From contig CAUYUJ010016693.1 of assembly GCA_963575745.1 (NCBI GenBank), positions 866,925 to 930,924 on the forward strand: a stretch of DNA of 64,000 bases, given 5' to 3'. A program made the position numbers and the translations under genes. Origin of the DNA: Prorocentrum cordatum. Taxonomy: Eukaryota > Sar > Dinophyceae > Prorocentrales > Prorocentraceae. Positions 1 to 10,699 of this stretch are shown here, piece by piece; positions within the stretch are counted from its first letter, which is position 1; each line of letters begins with the position of its first letter. The notes under the pieces were generated by a model. That model searched no databases, was not told the origin of the DNA, and saw only the letters and a program-made list of their open reading frames with translations.

Positions 1-3000
1 TGCTGTTTGGCAATATGAATCCGCATCGCCTTCTCGAAGCCTGCAGCGCGCCCGCTAACCTTGATAATGAAACTAGAAGGGGGGGCAACGGGGGCGTTCT
101 TGACAAATTCTTGCTTTACGCAATTCGGTCATCGGCGAATCGGGCCTGGCCCTGGAGTTCCGAACTCCTTTTGCCTTACAAAACACGAAGTGCACATGGG
201 CAGTGGACTCGCGAGTTTTTTTGGATGGGCAGATTGAATCCTGAAGCAGCCCATCTGAAGCTTCTCCGCACCTGGCAAGAAACGCGCAGCCCATGCGCAA
301 CTACTGCGCAGGAGCATCCCGCCCACACTTGGCCGACCTCCACGTCCAGAAGAACTCTCACTACGGGAAGGAATGGCACGGCGGTAGGCGAGGTAGGCAT
401 CGCAGCCGGCAGATGCGCATCACCCGGTCGAGGGGTAGCCTGTCCACAGCTGCCGGGTACGCCGCAACAACTTACATGATCACAGCCCTTGTTGTTTCGA
501 AACGGCACCTTCATCGCGTTGCGGCGCATGGGTTTGCGCGCGATTCTCAACGCGCCAGACTGATGAGACGTGAAATTGGGCCAGGTAGAGGCACCATAGA
601 ACAGCTTCGGCGACCCCGGCGCCTCTGCACATAGCACTGCCCTGTGCGGCGGAGACCCCATTGCGCGGTGCAGCAGCCTTACTCACTGGCCAAGTGGCCC
701 CGACATTGGACGCGCATCTGGGAAGCACCCCCCCGCATCAAGACCCCCTGCCGCCGCGAATCATGGCCCCGATATTCTGTCACGGGAAGCCCCAGCGATA
801 GAACGCCAGGAGGCCTCCGACTCGACTCTCGGGAAATGGAAACCAAAATGCCCCCCGGGCAAGATTGCGGGAAAGGGGTCTTCCAAAACCCAACGTTCGC
901 CTTTGGTTATGAATCGGGAGCGCGCTCGAGCCCCCCAAGGCAGGGCGCCTTGCAATCGGCCCCGCCTGAAGCGCGGCTGCTTAAACCAGATCACTCGCCG
1001 CGTTCACGGCCGCCCCCGCGGCGAGGTCGTCCGCGCGCGAAGCGGGCCCGCGCGGCGCGCCCCAACCATCCTCGGAAGCCAGAAAAGGGGGCTCCATCAG
1101 GACCCCGCAGCGCGCCAAGGCCTTCTAAAAACGCATCCGGAAAGTCCTGCTGGACGTCTGCAACCGCCGCGTTCAGCGCACCGGGGCCGCGGTCGCACCC
1201 GGCCCGGGGCCCGAACCTGGCGCCGCGACCTTGGAGGGCCCTGGCGTCGCCCAAAAAGGCCACCTCTGCGACCCCCCATTAGCTTTGCAAAAAGGCAAGA
1301 CATTTCACCTCCGCGCGCCGAGGGCCCGAGGGCCCACCCCAGGGCGCGCTCGAGAGCTTGCGGGCTCAAGAACATGAAGCCGGCGCATCTCCTTCTCCTT
1401 GTTAGCGGCGTCCCGCATTGCACGGACAAGAGGTGCCGCGCCATCGCAAGATCCCACAGGCAAACCTCAACATTGCACACCTAACGTAGCACGCTCAAGC
1501 AACGCCCGCGCCATCCTTAAAACAGTGCATGCGATAAACATGTCCTGCCACGGGAGCGCTAAAGATGCCCATGTGGTCCCCTGCTTTCTCGCGCCACGCC
1601 ATCGCCCTGCGAACAACGCGCGACGCGCCGCAACTTGGAGCCGATGGTGCTCCATCCGCAAAATACGTCATTGCACGCACTAGCAGCAGAACGTCGGCAA
1701 GTTCACCTGGGACCCCACAACTACGGTTCGCGCGACATCCACGACGCCCCCCAGCTTAAGCCGATACCTGGCGATCAACACCTCTCATGGAAATGTGGGG
1801 GTCGCACCAAACAGCGCGTCCAAGGCCCCGCCGCCGCAAGGGGCGCATTGGGGGCAGGACAGATATCATTGCAGAGAGCCCAGGGCATGGCTTTCATCCA
1901 CCTGGCGGGCATGCTCTACGGTTGCAGAATGCGCTTGCGCGCGGTCTGCCACTTGCACCGCCCAACATCAGAGGTGCATTTTGTTTCTCCAGCACGAGAG
2001 GTCCTGCGCGTGAGTACCCGGCAAATCTCTTAGCGCGCCCGAGGAGGGCGCGCAGCGTCCATCGCACCTGGTAAAGCTGCTGCTTGCCCACTGCGGCTCT
2101 GGTGCGATCGACATCCCTTTTTCGTATAGAAGAAATCGCGCAAATGCGCAACTCCCCTCTCGTGGCCCAAACCAACGAGAGAGCCCGCCCACGGAAACGC
2201 AGCGCTTCCTGCGACGGACGGGCCCCGCCTCGAAGGCCATTGGGGCAGCTTCATGAGCCCCCTCGGTGGCCCGGGCGACTTGACTGCCCCGCTAGGTTGC
2301 CCTTGGAACGCGGGGCATCGGGCCAACAACGCACGGGGGTCTAGCCCCACCGGCCCCGTCTTCCTCCCGCCCACCGACCGAGCTACATAGGCCGATGCAG
2401 AGGCATGCAAAATCGCGGTCAACCCCTTCGCATTGGCCAACAGCGCAGCGCCCACGAGAACGCGGTCACTGCGGCGGCGACCCCCCCGGCAGAGCAACGG
2501 GAGTCGTCCTCGCGCGCGCCGAAGTGCGCGACGACTGGAAAGGGCTACGACTGCGCGCAGAGATCAAAATCACCCATGCATTTCCCCAGGAGAACATGAG
2601 GCTCGGCAGCGCCTCCATCCCTAGCCCAGGCGCCGCTCGCCGAATCTGCGCGCGCATGTTCAACAATGAGAACTCCGCGGGCCTCGTTTGCTCGTGGGCA
2701 CTTGCAGCCGTTCCCCACGCTCAGCGACGGACACTTCCCCTCGCTGGGCGCAGGGGGCGCGGGCAACCATGACAGATGCAAGAGGGCCGCCTACGCGCAG
2801 AACGGCAGCAAGCACCCGTGGACCAGCGCGCTCAAGCCTGATATCTCCGGGCGCGATCGAGGCGCCACCCCGCCCCTTCACCCCGGCGGGAAGCTCCAAG
2901 TTGAGTCGGAGTTCCACGCCCAAGCCGCGGGGCAAACGCTGAAAATCGCGCGGACAGGCCCCGGCGCGTCTAGCACCACCCGCACTCCCCACGGAGCGCT

Positions 3001-3150
3001 TGCACTGCAAGGGTTCTGGCGGACGTTGAAAAAAATCGCGAGAATTTCCGGCCGATTTCACTGGGCGGCTGGCATCCGGGTTTCCCGACTCTGGGCCCCC
3101 AATTCCCCGGCTGCTGGTTCCGGGCCGATGTCGGCCGGCGGCGGGTTTCC
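1..3150. other. GC-rich stretch without recognisable genes
   Basis: Open frames here overlap on both strands, have arginine/proline/alanine-rich compositions typical of GC-rich noncoding DNA, and show no domain or motif I recognise. No tandem array, inverted-repeat element or RNA gene was seen. Confidence 0.5.
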
Positions 3151-3154
3151 CAGG

Positions 3155-3800
3155 TTTCCGGGTCCCTGGGTTCCTCGTCGATCTCCTTCGCGCTGGGTCT
3201 CGCCATCAATCTCAATCCCCGCCTCTCTATCGATCTCGCTATCGACCCCGCAATCTACCTCATTACACCAGAGACCCCAAGCAGTAGATTGCCCGAGAAA
3301 CATTGAATATAGTATTCCGAGATCGATTGCAAGATCGATAGTGAGATCGATCGTGGGATCGACAGCGAGGGCGATAACAACGTCGATCGCGAGACCGGTA
3401 GCGAAGACCGGTACCGAGATCGATCGCGAGATCGCTCGTGCGATCTATTGCGAGAGCGGTTGCGAGATCCATCGTGAGATCGGTAGCGACGTCAACATCG
3501 ACAGGTGGGCAATGAGAAGGGCGGTGCGACCGATCGATAAGGCGATCGACCAGGAGCCCAAGAAGCTGGACACTGGGGAAGACCGCCGCCCACCGAGATC
3601 AGCCTGCAACCAACGACCGGGGCCCTGGGAGCCCCGAACTGGGAACCGGGGAATCCCACCGAAATCGACCCGGGACTTTCGCCTCATCTTTCAACATCCG
3701 CTCGGGCCCCTTCAGCGCAAGTACTGGTTGGGGAACCATAGATCGCCCTCGCTATCGGTCTCGCTATCGATCTCACAACCGACCTCAATACCCAAATCAA
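3155..3800. repeat. degenerate GATC-rich minisatellite with internal strand switch
   Basis: From about 3300 to 3510 the sequence is a loose 10-12-bp repeat around GCGAGATCGATC. On both sides (3160-3250 and 3740-3790) the same word appears in reverse complement, as CGATCTCGCTATCGAT. The block thus reads as a divergent inverted arrangement. A 415-codon open frame crosses it, but the composition follows the repeat and I do not call it a gene. Confidence 0.6.
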
Positions 3801-4860
3801 TAATCTTCCAGCAAACATCATATCGGGGCTTCACCCTGGCAGAAATCTTCCGATACTCCTGGATTCCCGGAGCAGGGGCGCCCGGGCCTGGCGCCCTGGC
3901 GCGCAACGCTTGATCTCGAGCCCGCCTCTTCCCCCAACCCGCCCAAAAACATTCCCGCCCGAGACGCGCCCGCAGCTGGGCCGCGCAAATCAGCTCGGTC
4001 AACTCGAGATCACTTCGAGCCTGCTGCGGCGCAGTCACCCCGGCTAGATCATCGCGCGCAGCCGTCGCATCGACTCCAGGACCAATCTAGCCCCCCCCCC
4101 CAAGCAAAAACGACAACGGAAACTCCGATCTTGCCCCGTCGGCCGCCGTCTGCAGGCGTTCCAACTGACCCGCGCGATGGCAGCAAGCGGCCTGCGCGAC
4201 GCCTGGGGGTCGCAAGTGGGAGAATCACGCCTATCATATCACTGGAAGCGACATCATCGGCCACAGCGCACCACGGACGGCCATCGAGCCCTTTGACGCG
4301 CGCAATCTACACCTCGCGCGCACCTGCTAGAGAATCGAAAACGACGCGAGAGACGGTTGCGACCTGATCCTGTCTGCTGGATCACGCCGCCCCTCTCCGG
4401 ACGGTCTCGCCCGCCACTGCGGAATCACTCGGCAGTTCAACTGCGCCCCCAACGGGCTTGCACAGAGCACGCAGCGTCACAGAGCATAGCGCCGCGGATT
4501 CTCAACATGTTGAGGTCGCGCCTCCTGGGTCGGTGGGGGCCGCGGAGGTTCGCGCCATCCTGCCGCGCGAACATCGATCACAACTGAGACGCGGCGTCGT
4601 GGCAGGCCCCCATTGTAAGATCCATCTGCGCAGTGCGCCCGCGCGTCGCGACGCCTCGCGCGCGCGGGCGGCGCGCGTTGCTTTCGCAGTCGCTGCCGGC
4701 GCTCAAACGAGCGCAGCTTGATGGGGGGGCCCAAAGTCGCCAAGGCGCTCCAGAGTGATCTTAGCCCGTGGAGGCGCAACGACTTCGCTGGGCTCCGCGC
4801 GAGCATCTTCCAAGGGATTTCTCTGCGAAGGTCCACCTCAATGGTCCTCTCGCGGGGCCC
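3800..4860. other. no recognisable feature
   Basis: GC-rich sequence between the GATC repeat and the G-run block. Frames overlap without any conserved motif. Confidence 0.4.
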
Positions 4861-4867
4861 GAGGCGC

Positions 4868-5108
4868 TGGGAGGGGGGGGGGCGCAGCGGGCAGACCGCG
4901 ACAGAGAGGGGCCCCCAGGGGGGGAGCACGCAGCAATGCCCACCCCCCTGATTTAAAATTCCGCGGGCGGGGCGGCAGGGGGCGCCGGGGGGGGGGCGGG
5001 GGGGGGGGGCGGCGCCCCCGTCCACGAAACTGAAAGACCCCTCCCCGCTGGCACGGGGCCCCTCGCGCCCGGGAGGGGCCCGAGGGAAGGGGGCCGGGGG
5101 GGGCGTGG
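4868..5108. repeat. poly-G / G-run tract
   Basis: Many uninterrupted runs of 5-12 G occur on the plus strand, densest at 4985-5015 and 5060-5108. Such a tract could form G-quadruplex structures; that is inference from composition only. Confidence 0.6.
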
Positions 5109-5339
5109 GGAAGGGCCGGGCGCCAGGGGCTGTCCAACACAGGGCGGCGCCTGCAAGCTGGCGCTGCATCCCCCACTCCTCTGCTCCTTTGATTGGCTCT
5201 GGCGCTGTGGCGTGGCTGGCAACTCCACCTCCGTCAGCGGTCTCCGCCATCTCGACGCCGTGGCACCCCGGTCCAGGCAAGGGCTGCCTTGACATATGCG
5301 CGGGTTCCCCCGTGCCCCCTGCCCCCCATTGACCCGGGA

Positions 5340-5800
5340 TGAAGTCGCTGGCGTTCCTGGGGCAGCGCGCTGCGATGTTCGCCGCGCTTGTAAGACTCCC
5401 TCTCACTGATCGGCGAAAATCCTTCCTTACCTCCTCCTCATCCTGGGCTTGGTTCCATGGGTAACCTCCTGAGGGATCCCCCATTGTAACCTCATGTGAC
5501 GCAACCCCCTGGGTAACCTTGGCGCCTTGCTGCCTCCCATTGCATCCTCCTAACTGCGCTCTTTGGTAACCTGTGGCACATGTGTTCCCCCACTGTCCAC
5601 TTCCATTCTTCTTTGTCGGATCCTTTCGCGGCGCATTCGCTGGCAATTTGTCCATATCCTCCCGCACACCTGCAACACATGGGCCCGTTACCCTTGCCTT
5701 CTCCTGCGCTAAATGTGTCCAGCCAGTGCCCCTGGACGGCAAAGGCAACGAGCATGCGCTCCCGCACTTCTCAAGCGACTCTACCAGCGCACTCCAGTGA
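5340..5800 (-). pseudogene. possible decayed retroelement gag, zinc-knuckle part
   Basis: The minus-strand frame 5767-5492 contains CCRCAGGYGQIASEC, close to a retroviral-type CCHC knuckle (C-x2-C-x4-H-x4-C) but with one extra residue and Gln in place of His. It is followed by a basic, Trp-containing stretch. The next minus frame continues to about 5340 with an acidic QDEEE segment. A gag C-terminus would have this order, and the weak gag-like remnants at 6919-5985 lie upstream on the same strand. The knuckle is degenerate and the frame is short, so chance resemblance is possible. If real it is a broken fragment, and no protease or integrase follows it. Confidence 0.3.
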
Positions 5801-5894
5801 TCCAGCTGCCCCCACGTCGTTAACCTTCGAGGGTTGTTCTGGATTCATGACCAAAGCTCACGTTAAGTGACAGTGTGACTCCTGTAACCGCCGG

Positions 5895-5985
5895 GAACCG
5901 TGTATATATATTATATACATCTATATGTATATAGTAATATAAGAACACATGTGTATGTCTGTAAGTAGATGTTTGTGTTGGAACG
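5895..5985. repeat. AT-rich TATA/ATAC low-complexity patch
   Basis: An alternating purine-pyrimidine stretch of TATATA and ACATG words stands out in an otherwise GC-rich region. Confidence 0.6.
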
Positions 5986-6919
5986 CTACTACGCCATCTC
6001 CCTCTAGCAAAACCTTGACTTGTATTCATGGCAAATGCCCGGCATGTTCGTACAACTCTGCGTAGTCGTCTTCATCGAGCTCGTACTATCATTGAGAGTC
6101 GTCGACGTGTCCCTTGACGGTTGACGCTGCGGTGTGCCCAGTCAGGGCTGACCTCCCGCTCATCATATGCATCGAATCGTCCTCTTCGTCATCGGTAACA
6201 CCCCATCCATGGCTTCAAGTTGGTTATTCAAATATGGCAGTGCTTTCCGATAGCCGTGCTTCGCTTGGGCGAGCGCGTTCATCAAATGTCTTGCTCTACT
6301 TCCCGAACTCGGTCCTGTCACCCGAGAACATCCTTGACTGTTAAATGGCCCTGTACTCGCCGACGGGTTTGTTTTTACCTGCTCCGGCCCTCGTGTCTCC
6401 ATCGGGCTGTATACCTTCGGCAGTCTTTGGCAACATGTTCCGAGGCGTTCGTTTGTCGTTGGAGTTCTGTCCTAACGTGTTTCTTGAAGTTGTCGAACTG
6501 CTCGTCGCAATACATGTTGCGGCTGATGACTGGAATCAGAACGGCATTCATTGTGCAACTCGTCTGTGACATCGTGAACGCTTCATCGTCATCAACCGTC
6601 CTGGTGCCCAGTGTAATGCTGGATTCGAAGGACCGTTTCATCCTTCCGTGATCGACTTTGGGAGCAGTGATAAGACGCCTATGCTATCCGTCCTCGCAGC
6701 GGGCGCTTCACAATTCCACATATCGGTTACCGTGCTCAGGTCGTACCACTCCTCTCGGACATCGGGCAACCCTACACTGCAACCCGGGTCGTGAGTGCCA
6801 GGGCCCACTGGGCTCGCTGCGGCGGCTGCCGCAGCCATCTCCGCACCGGCACTCGCGGGGCGAACAACGGGCTCCGCTGCCACGGACATCAGGTAGGAAC
6901 CTGTTGCTCGGAGGGCCAT
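5985..6919 (-). pseudogene. unassigned decayed coding remnants, possibly gag
   Basis: The base composition is more balanced than in the surroundings. Three short minus-strand frames (6919-6638, 6641-6375, 6402-6163) have natural-looking amino acid composition, for example NNQLEAMDGVLPMTKR-type and EQFDNFKKHVRTELQRQ-type segments. They are broken by frameshifts and stops, and a further piece with DEDDYAELYEHAGH lies near 6080. Because the zinc-knuckle-like fragment follows downstream on the same strand, a decayed retroelement gag is the simplest reading. No diagnostic motif is present, so a degraded host gene is equally possible. Confidence 0.25.
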
Positions 6920-7014
6920 CGCACTTGAGCCAAACAGCTACGGCCCACCACCAACATGCGCCACCGGAACTCCGAAGCTGAACTGCTCACCCAGCCGCAT
7001 GGCCACGCTCCAAC

Positions 7015-7130
7015 TCCTCTTGTTCCTCCTCCTTCTCCCCCTCTTCCTCCTCCTCCTCCTTCTCCTCCTCTCCCTCCTCCTCCTCTTTTTCCTCCTCCTT
7101 CTCCTCCTCTTCCTCCTCCTCCTGGTCCAC
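7015..7130. repeat. (CTC/CTT)n microsatellite
   Basis: Near-perfect pyrimidine trinucleotide repeats on the plus strand. They generate artificial poly-Leu and poly-Glu frames. Confidence 0.85.
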
Positions 7131-7214
7131 CTCGGCGCTCCCGCCCGCCCCCCGCAGCCGGAGTGGCACGGGGCCTGCGCCGCCGCCACACCCTGTCCGG
7201 GTTCTCGGGGGGGG

Positions 7215-7660
7215 GCAGGGGCGAGCATCGAGGCTCGAGGATCGCGATTCGAGGAGCGAGGGGGGGGGGAGGGGGCACCGAGGGGAGAGGGGAGAGGTTC
7301 GACAATAGAGGTGGTTCGAGGATCGAGGGGAAAGGAACGAGGATCGAGGCTCGAGGATCGAGACTCAAGGGGGGGACACTGAGGGGGGCGTGTTCAAGGA
7401 TCAAGGTTCGAGGATCGAGGGGGAAGGAAAGAACGTCGAGGCTCGACGGGGAGGGGGGGGACCCGATGGAGGGAGGGGTGGGGTTCGAGGGGGAGGAGCG
7501 AGGACCCACATTCGAGGACGGAGGGCGGTGGAGGCATCGAAGGGTGGTGGGTACTGGATGATCGAGGTTCGAGAATTGAGGGGGCCAGGAACGAGTACCG
7601 AGGCTCGAGAGGGGAACGAATCGAAATTCGAGGCATCGAAATTCTCTATCTTTTCGGTTC
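7215..7660. repeat. TTCGAGGATCGAGG-type degenerate minisatellite
   Basis: Words such as GGTTCGAGGATCGAGG, GCTCGAGGATCG and GGGGGGAGCGAG recur throughout with irregular spacing. A related CCTCGATCCT word recurs at 33115-33260 and 33450-33500 in the opposite orientation. Confidence 0.6.
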
Positions 7661-7994
7661 ATTTCGGGACACCTTTGTGGCCACGGCTGGATTGTCCCCA
7701 GAGAGCTGGCCAGAACGCGCCTTCAGGCAGGCCCAGGGGGGCAATCTATGTTACCAGCAACCCAGGCATCCAACGTCTTGAAAACATGCAGACAAAATGT
7801 TGCTTCGCCGCTTTCGGCGTCTGGCAGATTTCGAACCCTAGGACCAGCACCATAATAATCCTGGGTGGATCACCTTGCTTCGAACGACCCGAACAAAAAG
7901 GCTGCTGCGAATGCATTTGCGTTGTATGTTGTGCGGTGTGTATATCCGACGTGCTCGGCAATTCTGCGCGATCCGTACGTATGATGCGAATATA

Positions 7995-8145
7995 CAATCA
8001 GTGTGCGTGTGTGTGTGTGGGTGTGCGAGTGTGAATGTGCGTGTGGTGTGTGTGTGGGTGCGTGTATGTGCCTGGTGTGTGTGTGGTGTGTGGTGTGTGG
8101 TGTCTGGTGTGTATGTGTGTGCGTGTGTTGAACGATCATGTTCTC
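7995..8145. repeat. interrupted (TG)n microsatellite
   Basis: TG dinucleotides are interrupted by GGTG, CGTG and ATGTG words. The reverse frame is a poly-Thr-His artefact. Confidence 0.8.
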
Positions 8146-8264
8146 TCTGTGCGGGTGTTTAACGTATACGCGTCCGTTGTGTGTAAGTGGGGCCGTGCCC
8201 GGTAAACCGCGAAACGGAGTTCGTGTGTGCGCAGAGATACACACACAACATTTGACCGGCTCGC

Positions 8265-8531
8265 TTAGCTTCGCCTTTTAAGAATCTTGGTCGCATGGCG
8301 CCAGCGAGATGCGCCGTGACTGGTAATCATCAGCACCCCGATGTGCTTCGGCAGTGGGGCCCATGGGGCACACATGCTGATAGGACCCATGGGCTCCTCT
8401 AAGTCAAAGGCCTGAAAGTGAAGAACTTTCTGCCGCCATTGGGGCCCAAAAGCTCGGAACGCGAATGTTGAAGAGGGGTACTCTGCCAGCGCGGTCCTGG
8501 GGATCATGAGGTTCTGAGAGCCCGTAGCCAT
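8265..8531 (-). CDS. small protein or exon of unknown function (88 aa)
   Basis: An ATG-to-TAA open frame with protein-like composition and no low complexity. It includes hydrophobic/aromatic stretches such as STFAFRAFGPQWRQKVLHF and a basic C-terminus KILKRRS. I do not recognise a family. The frame sits between a TG microsatellite and a G-rich minisatellite and is one of the few short frames here whose composition does not follow repeats. It could be a small gene, a terminal exon, or a chance frame. A 10-base match to the spliced leader at its 5' end (8522-8531, plus strand) reads on the opposite strand and is its own ATG GCT ACG codons, so it is not evidence of trans-splicing. Confidence 0.35.
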   Translation of the reverse strand: MATGSQNLMIPRTALAEYPSSTFAFRAFGPQWRQKVLHFQAFDLEEPMGPISMCAPWAPLPKHIGVLMITSHGASRWRHATKILKRRS

Positions 8532-8639
8532 ACTTGAGTTCGGAGGGTTCCTCGGGCTGATGAGCTTATTTATTCGCGTTGCTCACTCCGCCACCCCGTA
8601 TTGTGCCATCGCAGGCGTTTGCCTGCGCGTTCGTGGCCT

Positions 8640-9290
8640 CTTGGAGGCTGTTTGGGAGCCTCTTGGAGCCTCATGTTGGGCCTCTTGGCGGTATTTCTGG
8701 GAACTCCTGGGGCGTCACGGCGGCCGCTTGGGGGCCTCTTGGGGACCTTTTGGAGGTCTCTTGGGGCCTCTCGGGGGCCTCTTGGGGGCTTCTTAGGGGC
8801 CTCTTGGGCCTCTAGGGGACCTCTCTGCGCCTAGAGCTCGAAGTGTCTGTTCGGGTCCCCCGTCTGGCCTGCAGCCGTCTTGGGAGCATCTTCGGTCATA
8901 TTGAAGGCCTCTGGGGCTGTCTTGGGGCCATCTGGGGCCGTTTTGGGTGCTCTTGGAGGCCTCTTGGGCCGTCTTGGGGCGATCCCGGAAGCCTTTTGGG
9001 GCGTCTTGGAGCGCCTGTAAGCCGAAATAGCGAGAACGCCACCTTCAACAACTTAAAGACAATCAGTAATTTCTGCCTCTGTGGGCCCTCTTGGGCGGTC
9101 TCTTGGAGGCCTCTTGGGGCGTCTTGAAGGCGCTGCGGGCTGTCTGGGGGCCATCTTTGGCGTCTTGGACCGCTCCTGGACCGCCTCGGATCATGCTGGA
9201 CTCTCTTGGAGGCCACTTGAAGCGCTCCTGGAGCGCTCTTGGGAGCCTGCTGGGACCTGGCCGGGACCTCAGGACCTTGCCGAGGTACTT
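8640..9290 (+). repeat. G-rich 11-12-bp minisatellite (CTTGGGGGCCT family)
   Basis: Degenerate tandem words CTTGGGGGCCT, CTTGGGGCCGT and CTTGGAGGCCT fill this block. An AT-richer linker at about 9015-9070 interrupts it. The same word family recurs at 10435-10690 and 42590-43560 in the same orientation, and at 53930-54090 and 60650-60850 in reverse complement. Confidence 0.8.
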
Positions 9291-9439
9291 TTCGTCTGTG
9301 GACCCCCAGGGGCGGCCCCGCGCGCGCGAAGCAGAAATACTGTTAACAAGTTGCCGGAGATCTTAGCATGCCCTTGGCCTGTTGGGCTAGCGAATTGGGC
9401 GTGGAGGCTCGTAGGGTCCTTGGCCTCACAGAAGCCTCT

Positions 9440-10090
9440 GTCCCTTGAACCCCATCGAGTGAATCGGATGATAAGGTTTGCGCGGTTCATGGGACTCATA
9501 AGGGTCATTGGGCGAATTGGGCCCAAGAGGCTCATAAGGTTCAGAACGGTTCGTCGGGGTCATTAGGCTCATATGGCCGACGGGGCTCATAGTGCTCATA
9601 AGACTCTTGAGGCTCGTAGGGGTCGCGGAAGCCAGAGGCCCATGAAGCTGATCGGGCTCACAGGGCTAGTAGGCCTTATGAGGGCAGGGCCCACTGGGCC
9701 AATAGGGTTCATAAGGCTCGCTGGACTCTATTATATGGCTCATAGGGCCCATAAAGCCCGTAGGGCTTACATTGCTCATAGGGCTCGTAAGGCCATAAAT
9801 CTACGGTTGACGGGGAAGGATGAGGAGGATGAGGAGGATGAGGAGGAGGAGGAGGAGGAGGAGGAGGAGGAGAGGGAGAGGGGAGGAGAATAAGGGGCAT
9901 TCGTAGGGCTCATCGGGCTCGTCGGGCGCATACGGCTCATGGGGCCCATAGGGCTAATGAGGCTCGTAAAGCACATGGGAGTTTTAGGGCTCGTAGGGCC
10001 CATAGGGCTCATAGGGTTCGTGGGGTTCATGGGGCTCGTAGGGCGTAGGGGGTTTCATAGGGCTCGTAGACCTCATAGAGCTCATAGGAG
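9440..10090 (+). repeat. degenerate 9-bp minisatellite GGGCTCATA with an embedded GAG tract
   Basis: Units such as GGGCTCATA, GGGCTCGTA and GGGCCCATA recur with a period of 9 or a small multiple, giving periodic Pro-Tyr-Glu frames on the minus strand. A (GAG)n tract at about 9818-9885 interrupts it. Confidence 0.8.
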
Positions 10091-10434
10091 CTCGTTTGAG
10101 GACAGTTTTTAGCGTTCGGCTGGCGAGTTTGCTGCCACGTGGAACGGCATGGAAATATAGAAGGCGGAGAGTGTAGAGAGAGGGGGGGGGGGAGATGAGA
10201 GAGGAAGAGGTGGCTACAGGGCTTGTAGGTTTCGTACTAGCGCCATCTGAACCCGTCTTGCGGGCCCTTGTGGGCAGTTTCGCGGCATTCTTGAGCCGTC
10301 TCGGGGCGTCCTTGAAAGCCAGTTGCGCCGATCGTACTGTGTGAAGGCGCGAGATCGGGCGCTCAGGATCCGGGAGCGTTGGTGTTTAGACTTTGATTGA
10401 AAACACATCTACCACACAACCTCGCGAAAGCTTA

Positions 10435-10690
10435 TGACTGTGGCCTCTCAGGGCCGTCGTGGGAATCCTTATGGGGCTCTTCAAGGCCGTCTGGCGGACT
10501 TCCTGGGCCGTCCCGGCACCCTCTTGAACCGTCTTGGGGGATCGGGCCATCTTGGTTGAGACCCTCTTGCGCCCTCTCGGGGGCCTCCTGTGGCGTTTTT
10601 GGGGGCTCTCGATGGGGCCTTTTGTGACCCTCTGGGGCCCGACTTGGGCCGTCTTCAAAGCTTTTGGGCCGTCTGGGGGCCCTTTTAGGG
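10435..10690 (+). repeat. G-rich minisatellite, second block
   Basis: Same word family as 8640-9290 (CTTGGGCCGTC, CTCTGGGGCC), in the same orientation. Confidence 0.7.
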
Positions 10691-10699
10691 GGACTGGGG

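Noticed and set aside
2666-3913. 415-codon plus frame
   Set aside because: Its middle is the GATC minisatellite (Ile-Asp/Arg-Ser periodicity) and the rest has no motif.
4477-5748. 423-codon minus frame read as one gene
   Set aside because: The 3' half is the G-run tract (poly-Pro/Ala artefact). Only the short zinc-knuckle-like part is worth noting.
7815-7900. GGTTCGAAATC on the minus strand as a tRNA T-loop
   Set aside because: No matching D-arm or acceptor stem at the right distance.
8522-8531. Ten-base match to the spliced leader
   Set aside because: Only 10 bases match, the remainder does not, and the bases are the first codons of a frame on the other strand.
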